Source: Diploscapter coronatus
Lineage: Eukaryota; Nematoda; Chromadorea; Rhabditida; Rhabditidae
Assembly: GCA_964036155.1 (NCBI GenBank)
Contig: OZ038423.1
Span: forward strand, 59,225,249 to 59,289,248
Direction of reading: 5' to 3'
Length of the DNA: 64,000 nt
Shown: positions 1-11,292 of the stretch, one piece after another
How the letters are laid out: the number at the start of each line of letters is the position of its first letter
How positions within the stretch are numbered: position 1 is the stretch's first letter
Position numbers and translations under genes: made by a program
The notes under the pieces: generated by a model
Database searches by the model: none
What the model was told of the DNA's origin: nothing
The model's input: the letters and a program-made list of their open reading frames with translations, nothing else

Positions 1-3000
1 CGACGCTATTTTCTATAGAAGAAGTGTGCATTCATATTTCTTTCAATGAAATCGAATAAATTGGTAAAAAAAGGCAAAATAACGGGAAATCGATGATAAG
101 GAAGAGATCCTGAGGGATACGAGAGGATATAGCTGAGGAACAATTGACAGGGAGAGGGGTAGGGGGCAAAACAGCATGACGCAACTCGTTCGGCCTCATA
201 TCGATGTGGAATGTCTGTTGCTTTTCATTTTCCCTGCCTAGGCTCATTTTATTATCACACTAACATCTACGCTGCAGATACTCTCCCATTTCTCACGTAA
301 AATAGGCTTATTTTTGATCCCAAACTCAGATAAAGCTGAGACTGTACAATTATAAATGGCGGGGATAATCGATATATTTTCGAGAGGAATAGAGAGATTA
401 GGGGGGAGGGAGCAGAGCCATCGCAGTAAAACAGAGATTATCGATTCGAGTGCCTCTAACTCTTTAACAGAAGGAAACGAACGTCTCAGATTTAGGTAAA
501 AATTGCGTTATTTGCAGAGTTCTTAAAATATTAAGGTATTTTGAGCGGAGTTAAAATGAAATATCGTGTGTTAGATAATATTTATCTTACGAAATTCAAA
601 AATAGTTCGAAATAGGTACCTTTTCGGGTAAAATTGAGAGTCGAAGGGCAAAGACCCTGAGTTTTTATGTTTGAATTTGAGATTGAAATGGCATGAGTGC
701 GGTCGGGTGGAAAGAAAGGGTAATTAGAACCAGTTCAAGGGTAGATTCAATCAAATCGATTCAATTCCAAGAGATAATTTGAGCTGGCGCATGGCACTGA
801 AACTACTGAAAACAAGCAAATCTATCAAAAAGTCGATGATTTTTTATTTTACTTCAGACTTACAGATAAACAATCGAAACCAAGATGATAAGACTACAAG
901 ATTGATACACTGTTTACAATTATCTTTCTTTAATATTTGCACCATTATGCAATTTCACGGTCAATAAAGAATGATTGAATATTGAAACAATGAAAGTTGA
1001 CAATGTTTCAACGCCAGCAGAACACTCATGATTCGTACGAAACTGATATCATCGACGGAAATAGAATTGCACGTTTTGCAATGCATATTTAGTCAACTGT
1101 AGGGAGAAGTATATGCAAAGGCTACTCGCTCAGTCAAATATTATGATGAAATGCGCGGGTGTTTTTCAGATGTTTGAAAATTTCACTCGGATTTCAACAA
1201 ATTGATCTCATTCGTCTTTCAGACCATGTTGGCTCTATGCCAGTCTATTTTTCCATTTACCATTTTTTCTAATTCTTAATCCTCTTCAAGTCCCTCATTC
1301 TATGACCAGAGCTCTGCTTTTCTGCAGCTTTTCCTCTCCGTCTCTGACTCGATTTCGCAATAGTCTTTTGGTCGCTCGGGTTGTGCTCAAAACGACACAC
1401 AGCTTCAGCTAAATTTTATTCTCTCAAGTCTCCAGAATTCCTTGATATTTCGTCAAACTCTAGCCGCTTTTCCCCTTTCCCGCCGCAATTTTTCACTCTT
1501 CTATTTTTCTTCCGTACTCTCTCATATTCTCATGATATTTAATTTCTTAGCCCTTTTCTCCAGTCACTTTTCAGCTTTTCCTCTATGTCTATGCTCTACC
1601 CATTTCCCGTTCTATTTCGGTCCTTCTGGATGCATCGTTCTCTGAGTGCACACCCCAGTGCTTATATACGCGCCAGGCTCCCCCCTCGAAATTTAGGAAT
1701 TTTCACTTTCAAAGTAGCCTAATAATAAATGTTTCCTTATTTTTCGATATTTATATATAAGATTTTATCGCATTTTCATCTGGCTTATTATCTGAGACAG
1801 TTGATTAGGCTATTTTCGAAGATTTTCAATTTCCGGCTTATATTTTATTTCATTTCAATTCGTTCTGAATTTTTACTAATCTCAATTTGCGTGGATCTAA
1901 TTTGTTTTATTCTCGTCCTTTCATTTAATTCAAAATGCTCATAAGCCTTTGCGTATTTTTATTTGCATGCGAAATTGCTTGGAGCTGGAGAGAAATGATG
2001 CAAAAGGAGCAAAAGTAAAAAGGCAATGTGAAAGAGCTTTTTCACTGAAAAGAGAACTGACACATTTAGCTGCAAGCATCGAAAGGAGCATTTACAAAGA
2101 GGACGAGAATAACTCGGCATAAATTTCAATTGAACACGCTCATTTCGCTCGAGTATTGCATTTCAGGACCAATATACCAAAAATTGTCGTATTTAAAATT
2201 TATGTGTCAAAAATTCTCACAATTCTATTCAATAGACCATGTATCCTTTCGTCACATATCAATATATCAGCTTTTTTATATTCTTGTTCCATTTACCAAC
2301 TTTCCATATGGTTTTGATCAATATACCAATTAATTTTCTGTCTAGTTCGAATTTTCTGACTCATCCTCTAGAAGCCATTGTTTTGTCTGCGAGCTTCACC
2401 CCCATTCCCATTTCGTTCCATTTCACTTTGTTGTTCCGGTGCCTTCCACGTGCCCCATTCTCCATTCTTCTCGAATCTTTCACGCAATCACGTCTCTTTC
2501 ACTCTTTCAACTTTCCACAAGCTTCTTCCGTTTACCCAAGTTCAAAAAGCCAATGAATTGGTTTAAGTGATAGCTGGAAATTTCGCAGCTTGAACGTAAT
2601 ATTATTTACTTTATGAGAGGATAATGAAGTAAAGATTCCCTTCTTTCTCATACAATTTCAAAATTTCAAAGTTACGATTTCCCCAGATTACCCAAATAAT
2701 TGATCGTAGATTTTTCCCGAAACTAATATCATTTTTCTACTACATCTGCTCTAGGAGCCTAGGAGCTATTTTTCGGCTTTACTTTGGCTGAAAATATATC
2801 CTCTCTCGAAGGCTGCGAAAAGACATGTGAATCCTCAAAAACTGGGCCTAAGCAAGAGACTGGCTGCACTCGAATGATGTGTTTATCGGAATGGGCTTCA
2901 TAGAGCCATATTATTGTTCTTTCATGAAACCGAGCCAAGTCACATTTCTTTGCATGGATCTATCAAATCCATCTTACTCCATTCTTCATCGTTTTTCACT

Positions 3001-5146
3001 GCGGTTTGTTCCTTCGAGTTAGAAAAATCTTTCCGTTCCAACTCCTCTTCATGCTATTCTCTTTAGTTTTCTAGAAATAGTGTGGGTACAATGAAGACGG
3101 AAAGATTTTTCTATCGCAAAGAGATGGAATAAGGTGCTCTTTCAATCTTTTTATCTGAATCCAAATCCCAGTGTTCCCTCAAAGACTTCTTTCTTGTCCT
3201 AGTCTTGAACAGCTGTGGCTCTGCTTGCCTTGCCTTGCCTGCCAACGTACCGAGACTCGAAGGGATGAAAGAGTCGAGAGAAGCCCCCATCCTTTTCCCT
3301 TCAAACCAACTGCCTCTCGTCACCTTTCCTCCCTCAGATACGCCTATATGCTTTATCCCATCCCTTCTTCTTTTACTACTTCGCAATTCCCTCTTTACGT
3401 CAGTCACAAAAGTCCCGAAGCTGTGGCCTAAAATTCCGCTAAATTAATTAATTATGATTTATGAATGCTGGATTTTTCACCCTCTTTTATTATTCGGCCT
3501 AAATTTTTCTAGTTCAATTATGATCGATGAGTGAAAACTTCTAGAATTTCGAATTTCTAAATTCAAAATGTCAAGAAAATTTGCGTCTTTCCAAAATCAC
3601 ATTATATCTCAGCATATTCAATTCAAAAGTGTTCTCTTTCTGACTATGCGTGTTATTTCTTACTCAGACCGAATCAAATGCACACCGCAGCACCGCTCTT
3701 TTTCATTTTGTCAGATTTGCCCTTTCTTTCCTTCCTTTCCCCTTGCATTTGCTTCGACACTTTTGAGTTTGTCAGCGACGCCCCGCCCACCCTTTTTGTT
3801 ATCATGCTTTTTCTAGCGTGTGCTCGTTACTATCTACTAAAAATATGTCACCGAATTGAAATATCTTGAATTCCCCCCGCTGTGAAGATTTCTATACGAA
3901 TATTGTCTAAATTCTCTCTCATACACTCGAGCATATTTGCGTAATGATGCAATTATTTCATCCATTAATAATATCCCATATTTTGCAGGGGTAATTCCGA
4001 GCAGCCAAACTACAAGCCATCAAAAGCGCGACGTCTCTTTTGATTTATCTTTTGCCTTTTAAAAGGTAGGCTTATTTGTCATTTTATGCTAATTTTTGTA
4101 AAATTTTCAGGCAGTAGCCCTAGTGCTCACCCTTACCTAACCTTCCAATCCACTTTCACTTCCCTTGCCGACAAATCTCGGAATCGTTCCGAACAAAGAA
4201 GCGGATCAAGCCAGATCACCTATATAAATTGCAAATAGACTCAGAACTATTGCGATATTGTAAGTTTTTTAGTGAAATCATCTGGAAACGTCTTTATATC
4301 GTGTAATAGGCGAAATAGTATAGGTTAGATATGGTAAAACTATGTCGTATGTTACGACGTTACTAAATGTCCATATTATCTTCAGGAAGTATAATTTCTG
4401 CATCCTTCCCAATACTATCTCACTTCCTGTCTGCGCGTCTACTTTCATGCATTGTCCTCCAGCGTTTTCCTGTCTTATCTTTCAAATCAGCGTGACAATT
4501 TTTATGCTTTTTGTGAGAAGCGGATTCATATTTTAACAGCTCGAATGAACAAGTGAACGATTATCATTTTTCTGTCGATTATTGCATTGTCTCGTCGCAT
4601 CATGATATCTCTAAAAGCCCGTTCAATCGTTCAATCGATTTTGTTAAACTTCCGGCGAATTTCAAAATCTTACCCTTTGAACCCTATCACTAAAATCATG
4701 TTTTGACTGATAACCTATCAGTTCTAAACCACTGATCACTCTGCTACTAATATCTACCACCCACTCCTCCATCTTCTGATTTTTAATACCTGCCCAATCA
4801 GGAGATTTATTTTCATAAATGACACTGTCATGCCTTTGTGCGCTTATCTAATATTTACGCGTTTGCTACACAAAAATAAGCTCCACTCTCATCGATGATC
4901 TCTCTATGCAAGTGCCAAAACGAACTTATGACTTTCCATTGCCAAATAAGTGAAGAATGTTCTGAAAGCTTCCATATTTTGAAACTTTTGCAGCTAATAA
5001 AATAAGTACGGCAAATTTACTAAAATACTTCATGTATTTCGAAATCTACATGCACAAATGCCGTTAGATTAGATTATGACGTACTCATACTATCCTAATT
5101 AATTTAACAACGATCTACATTCTTACTAATTAAAATCTAATTTTAG
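1..5146. other. Non-coding region upstream of the phosphate transporter
   Basis: I see no convincing coding exon here. From about 1.2 kb onward the + strand is rich in C and T, which opens many short Phe/Ser/Leu-rich frames that look like composition artefacts. The only gene-like structure is a pair of splice-bounded segments near 4.0-4.3 kb that could be 5'UTR exons of the downstream transporter (separate entry). The stretch probably holds intergenic DNA and the promoter and 5' intron of that gene. Confidence 0.5.
3989..4259 (+). other. Candidate 5'UTR exons of the PiT gene
   Basis: Two segments look like non-coding exons. 3989-4065 follows a TTTTGCAG acceptor and ends at a GTAGG donor. 4111-4259 follows ATTTTCAG and ends at a GTAAG donor. 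Both are richer in GC than their surroundings and have no long open frame. The transporter ATG at 5147 directly follows a TTTTAG acceptor, so its mRNA must have spliced 5' leader sequence, either from exons like these or from a trans-spliced leader. Confidence 0.35.
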
Positions 5147-8100
5147 ATGTCAACAACAATCGCCACGATAGTCACCACAGCTCTAACAGATCCAGTAGCA
5201 GATGTAAGAAGAAGATTTAACATGTCTTCAAAACTGAATTAAATATGCTAATTTCAGAATATACTCGTGTATTTGATTATTGGAGCTGTGATATCGTTTA
5301 TATTAGCGTTCGCAATCGGAGCCAATGACACCGCGAATTCGTTCGGTACGAGTGTCGGATCGAAGGTACAAATCACGAAATCTTTGATTTCCATCTAATT
5401 TTAAATCTTCAGGTATTAACCTTGCATCAAGCGTATATCCTGGCAAGTATATTCGAGACGGCTGGAGCATGTCTGATTGGTATTCTTTTATGATTCAAAT
5501 TTATCGCAAATCTCGAAATTTGATATTTTCAGCGGTTACCTTCAAAATTAGTTCATCTCTGTTGTCATTAGTTTTAATTAACAAAATTTAAAAGCTAAAA
5601 TAAGCATTTAAATATTAGACTTCCACTATCTAGGAATTCTAAAATTAGGTCATATCTTATTGACATTCATTTTAAGTCAAAATAGCAGGTTTAAATCTAA
5701 TGTTCCTCATTTAAATATTCCACTTTTACGGCGAAAATATGCAATAGTTCTAAATCTTAGGCCACCAAGTGACGGACACGATGCGGAAAGGAGTGATCGT
5801 GCTGGACGAGTTCACGGGCAGCAAAGAGGACAACGAGCTGCTGATGATCGGCCAATTGTCCATTCTGACTGGTTGTGGAATGTGGATGATTCTGGCGACG
5901 TTCTTCAAACTGCCCGTCTCCACGACCCACTCAATTGTGGGCGCGACCATGGGATTCGGCCTCGTCGCGAGAGGCAGCAAGGTTATCGTCTGGGACAAAC
6001 TCATCAACATCTTCATGTCCTGGATCCTCTCTCCTCTGCTAGCGGGAATCGGAGCGCTCATCATCTTCTGCCTCCTAGACCATCTCGTCCTCAGAAGGGT
6101 ACGTAAACTTATGCAAATTTGGAAAAGTAGTTGCATTTTTATACAAGAAATAGTTTAAAGAATGATGTTTATCTTGCACCTTTATCATACACGAGTGTAG
6201 CCGTTTCCTCAGGAAGCTAAAATTGATTTAAATTTTAGAAAGTAGCCATGCCGTTACAAGAAAAGTAATTTAAGAGGTGCTAGGTCCAAGATCCTTTTAA
6301 ACACGCTATTCCATACGCAGTTACTTCTTCAGAGCATCAAAATTGATTGATATCCGAAACCTCCTCAATTCTTTGAGTTCAAATATTTTTTCGCTTTAGT
6401 CTTTAACTTTTCGAAGAGTCCACCTCACGAATTATTTGCTTTCGCGAACGTTTTAGAAAAGAAGTGAATGGCAAAAGCTGAGAGAACTCAATTGAAAGGT
6501 AAATAGAACCTACGTGAAGAAATGTGTCAGGCAAAGAACTGCCACAAAGTACAAACCATGAACGATTGGTTAGTAATGAAAATGGTGCACCTAAAATTAC
6601 TGAAGAAAAATTTCATGTGATATTTATTGTACTCATTTAGCTAATGGCAACTATTAGGAAATACCGTGACATATTCGAATTATTATGTACTGAATACAGA
6701 TAATGCACATGCAGTCTAAGTAATATCACTGTACTGCTATATCAGGGCCTCAAGTAACAGATGATACTAGGAGCTATTTCTTCCTTCTAGTCACAAGTAA
6801 AACACCAACTTAACAACAGGATGAGAACGAATAACTGAGAACTGAAATCTGATCGAGAGGAGAGATGACCAGAGAGGCAGAGAATAAAAGCAACTCACGC
6901 CAAATTATATGTTCGCTTTATCGCCGGCGACAGTCACAATATATATATATAATAATATCTTAGTTACCTTATTATTTAGACCATTTAATTGCTGCTACAT
7001 TAAATCATTTTAGGAACGTCCTCTGCATAGCGGCATCCGAGTTCTGCCGTTTGTCTATTTCGTGTGCTTCGCGTTCAACGTGTTTGCGGTTGTTTATAAT
7101 GGACCAGAATGTAATTACTCCCGAAAATTGCCATAGACCAAAGAACTCATGCCATCTAATTTTAGTCCTGCGCTTCAACGAGCTGTCATTCGTCCAGTGT
7201 CTGGCCATTTCGGGCATCGTCGGTTTGATCGCCTCACTGCTGTTTGCCTTTGTTGGAGCCCCTTGGATGAAAAAACACGTTTTGCGTAAGCAACATGGCC
7301 ATTACACATCATTTTCACACATATTCAACATCGGGTAATTACAGACAGCCCCTACATCACTCGGACTCCCAGCCCCGGCTCAGAGCATCGAATGGTCGAA
7401 ATGGCTAACGCCAACAATCAAGGCAATTTTTGAGCTCGTTAGAAAGTATTTGGGATTGGAGAATTTGAAAATTAGCATGCACACTTAGGTCTGAGATAGC
7501 TAAGGATTAATTGAAGTTGAATATGCTGCTAGTCTTTGAGATCATTCAAGAAAATCTTGAGATTTAAAACTAGAATACAAGTTTTCTGATAAAATTTCTA
7601 GCCAGAAATAGCGAAAATATCGTTAAAGTTGGAAATGCTAATTTTGAAATTTATACAACTCATCGGAAGACTGTTAGCTCAATTGAAATCTCTGATGAGC
7701 CAATTAATTTGATTTAGAAACCAAACTGATGGACAACGGCTCGGCGAACGGGTCCATGAAGAGCGACGTGCTGAAGGAGAAGGACATCGAAGCGAATGGG
7801 GGTGCGAACGGCATCGGTCCGCACGCACCCAACACGATCGCCCCGACCAGCTCCCTGGCCTCGTTCTTCCGCAGCTGCAAGCCAGAGGATCCCCAGGCAT
7901 CTAAACTGTTCTCCCTGCTCCAGGTGATGACGGCCTGCTTCGGTGGATTTGCTCACGGTGGAAACGATGTCAGGTATCAAGTTCAAAAAGTATTCTACCT
8001 CTGAGGCTAAAATTAGGGCTCCCAAGCGGATATGCCAAACCACACTTCGGGGTAAAATTTTTAACAGAAAAGTCAATTGGGCTGTAAATAAGATTTTGGT

Positions 8101-9406
8101 GAAGAAAGAATTTAAAAAATCGCCAAAATCTATCATCCGAAATGAACACATTTTCACAAACGAACTTATGCTTGTGCGGGGGTATTTTAACTTGACTTCT
8201 GCACAGATGCATTTCATCAGGTTTATCGTCGAACTAGATGGTGCTATTTGAGACATATTGGGGTTGAAGGGTACCTTCTTCGCAGATTTCCTATTTAAAA
8301 CTCACGTTTCTATCAAAAACGCATTTTTGCAAGAGGACGAAGCTTGGAGACTCTAGCTAAAATGTTTATATTATCATTGGGGATGCCAACAGGTGCCAAA
8401 ATCGTACCTATACCTGTCTAAAGTCTACATCTGTATCTTACCTGTTGACATCCCTGGTTATCATTAAAAATCCAGGATTTGGAATGGTTAAGCTAAAAAT
8501 AACCGAACATGATTCCAGCAACGCGATCGCCCCTCTGGTGTCCCTCTACCTGGTGTACATGAACGGTCCAATTCGAGCTGCTGACGCGGCAGTGCCCTTC
8601 TACATTCTGCTGTACGGTGCCTGTGGAATGTGCATCGGTCTGTGGATTCTCGGCCATCGTGTCATCTACACCGTCGCGGAGAACTTGACGAAGATAACCC
8701 CTGCTTCGGGATTCTCGATCGAGTTCGGAGCTGCTATCACTGTCCTGGCCTCGACAAAATTCGGCCTACCCATTTCTTCTACGCAATGCAAGGTAAGTCG
8801 TTTTAGCTTCTTATATTTGTCATCATCTGATGTATCTGTCATCGACTCTTTATTTCCCCTAAACTTCTTAAAAACGAATCCTATGACTAACATATCTGAT
8901 AGCATTTACAATAGGCCAACAAAATTTAAATATGAAAAATACAATGATGAACTTTGCAGGTCGGTGCAGTCGTGGCAGTGGGTCTGGCCCAGGCCAAGGG
9001 TTCGGTGAAGTGGTCGACGTTCAGAAGCATCTGCATGAGTTGGATCGTCACACTCCCTGCAGCAGGTAGAAATTGCACATCTCTTTCAGCTCTAAAGATA
9101 TTTCTAGAAAATTAGGGTTTTACATGTATAATTTGAACACCTCTCCGTACAATTGTTAGCTATATCGAGAATACTTGAAAACATGGATAATTAGCTCGAT
9201 AAGTGTGGGGCTGACGTGGAGAGAGCTAATGAGCTAATGACATGCAGTTACCACCACCGCCACGCTTTTTAGAGCAAAAAATACAATGCGGACATAGTTT
9301 GCCACGACGAAAGCGGCGACGGAAATATGCCAATAATTATGATGGATTTTCAGGCATTTTTTCCGGCACGATGACATTCTTATTGTCCAAGATCTTCCTA
9401 TCGTAA
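5147..9406 (+). CDS. SLC20A: Sodium-dependent inorganic phosphate transporter, PiT/SLC20 family
   Basis: Imports inorganic phosphate with sodium across the plasma membrane. Eleven exons join in frame to 517 residues, the usual family size: 5147-5203, 5258-5365, 5413-5479, 5761-6098, 7014-7110, 7166-7285, 7345-7422, 7718-7973, 8519-8792, 8960-9065, 9354-9406. Both halves of the inverted family repeat carry their signature: [16 protein letters not shown] at residues 40-55, and [14 protein letters not shown], starting near residue 368, split by the intron at 7974. Hydrophobic segments flank a polar Asn/Ser/Lys-rich cytoplasmic loop encoded mainly by exons 7 and 8. The ATG follows a TTTTAG acceptor, so the leader is spliced. 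The exon 7 donor is GC (CAAG|GCAATT), and no GT nearby keeps the frame. The intron at 7974-8518 holds a dispersed repeat also found at 39.6 kb. Family identity is very secure; single splice sites could be off by a few bases. Confidence 0.96.
8013..8352. repeat. Dispersed repeat, copy A (PiT intron 8)
   Basis: About 340 bp inside a PiT intron match the BET1-intron segment 39572-39930 in the same orientation. Long stretches are nearly identical, for example the run from AAATGAACACATTTTCACAA through the GTGCTATTTGAGACATATTG region. The ends, GGGCTCCCAAGC and the complement of GAGTCTCCAAGC, are weakly inverted, suggesting a non-autonomous DNA element. No protein is encoded. Confidence 0.75.
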
Positions 9407-9442
9407 CACGTCACCACGTCACCTACAAATCCAAGACAACTA

Positions 9443-9627
9443 TTGCCAATCACCGATTACTTGAGACACAAAATAAACGAAGCACAAGTTTGCATATGCC
9501 GAATGCGTTGCGTAATACCAAATAGTCGTCAAAATCTTTCCTTGAATCAACGAAATGTCGTCTATTTGTTTCCATGCATTAAATGTTCTTCACTCTTATT
9601 TCGACTCAAGTAATCGGTCATTGACAA
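9443..9627. repeat. Short inverted-repeat element after the PiT gene
   Basis: The 23-bp end at 9443-9465 (TTGCCAATCACCGATTACTT and on) is complementary, with two mismatches, to 9605-9627. The 185-bp unit resembles a miniature TIR element and contains the likely PiT poly(A) signal. Confidence 0.55.
9472..9477 (+). terminator. Poly(A) signal of the PiT gene
   Basis: An AATAAA hexamer lies about 65 bp after the PiT stop codon. It is the first good signal in the 3' flank and sits within the inverted-repeat element. Confidence 0.5.
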
Positions 9628-10719
9628 TACATGAAAGTCTCTTCAGCCGCCCCGAGCCATAATATTTATTTTTCTCAATACAAAAGTCGTTTTTTAACTT
9701 TACTATTTGGGTGATATCCTATCATTTTCATTGATATTTGATTTTCAAAACACCTATTTGATCACTTTTCTGTAAATTAAAAGTTTAAAACTTTCTTTCC
9801 GAATAGTTTTAAAATCTGTTAGCAGCTTTCTGTTGAATTCTTAAACCTATTCTTATACTTATTCTTTAGTTGTTATCCCTTTGATTGTTGACTTTTTGTT
9901 CATTTCTTTGATTTGACACTAAATGCTGGTTTTTATCATTTTCTCTTTACAGGTTACATCATTTTTACCATTTAAAATCATCACATCAAGTACTTATTCT
10001 AATTTGTGAGAGTAGTAGCCGATATGTCTTTGACTGTGTTTTCTCGTGTCTTTAACAGAATCTTTTGTCATATTTTCGAAATATTTCCTACAGCAATGCA
10101 TTTCCTCTTTCCGGTACTACGAAAATATTTCTTTCCAAACTTAAGACTAATAATCCATTACAAATCATCGATTAATTTAAACTGGATTTTTTTTTTGTAA
10201 TAAACTCATTTTTCTACAGTAATCTTGTTGAATTTCGCAATTCTCCATTCTGGAAATTGTTCGGTGGCAGTCTGTACAAGTCGCTTTTCATAATAAGCTA
10301 CATGCTTAATTACACTGTGTTTGAAAATAAACAAGTCGCTTTGTGCATTTTTCGAAGACTACCGAAGTTGCCCTAAACGCTATCTGTAGAAGGCTGAAGT
10401 CGAAAGTCTCTAGGCTCCGCCCCGTTTTGTTTCTCTTTCTGTGTTCATGCTCGGCCCGAGGCAGATATTTCTATAAGTGGAATGGTGTGCAATTATCATC
10501 AGCGCTCTCGTCGCATATCTAATAGATAGACGAATAGGGAATAGACCAAACCCATCAGCCCATTTGGCTCGAATCATTCGACAAGGAACGGACGGACGAC
10601 ATCAATTCTTCTGATTACTCTTGGGTTTTATCCTCCTTCCGATCACAAATCAAGCCACGTCCATTCAGCCGAATTAAACTTTACTCGCATATTTCTAGTA
10701 CTCTACCCAACAAACCAAC
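9628..10719. other. Intergenic region, PiT to IL-17-like gene
   Basis: AT-rich sequence with no coding exon that I can support. The final 300 bp become richer in GC and probably hold the promoter and 5'UTR of the next gene. Confidence 0.45.
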
Positions 10720-11292
10720 ATGCAGCTGAAATATCTACTTCTCACTCGATCGCTAAGCCACCTCGTAATTTTGGTAAGTGACAACAGCGCATTTTCAAAA
10801 GTTCAACAAAATAGCGCACTAGCAAAAAGTTAACGCCCCACAACGTGTTTTAAAACAATTAAGAAATATGGTTTTTCTTAGTCTTCATGCACAGAGAGGA
10901 AATACGCTGAGATCAGAGCACCCACGAGTCATCCACGAAGCAATCGTGAGAAAATTCCCACCCACGAGGCACTCTCTCGAGAGCTAGCACCCGCGAGTGG
11001 CTCGCGGGTGCTCTGATCTCAGTGATATATGCGATTTACAAAAACCTGACGTATAAGAATAACGATTATTCTATTCTCCAAAATTTTGGAGAAATACTCT
11101 ATTTCGTCCTCAATTTTACAGTTGCTCTTTGCAGGAATTTTCACTTCTTTTGTAGCCTTTGATCTTAGCGTCCAGCAAATAGCAAATGCCGAACAGCATG
11201 ACTCTTCGCAGGAAACTAATGAAAATTATATGGCTACACGCGCGGTGCATAATTATATCGTTCAAAATCTCGGCGGAAAGTTTTCCGAATAG
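10720..11292 (+). CDS. Short secreted peptide or alternative isoform of the IL-17-like gene
   Basis: Exon 10720-10773 also splices in phase 0 to 11122-11292, giving a 74-residue product. It has a strong signal peptide (LLFAGIFTSFVA) and a small acidic mature part ending NLGGKFSE. I recognise no family. The second exon has a good acceptor (TTTTACAG), and its TAG stop is followed at once by a consensus donor (TAG|GTAAAAT), which is odd for a true last exon. This suggests a cassette exon that ends translation early, competing with the splice to 12873. It could also be a separate tiny gene. Confidence 0.4.
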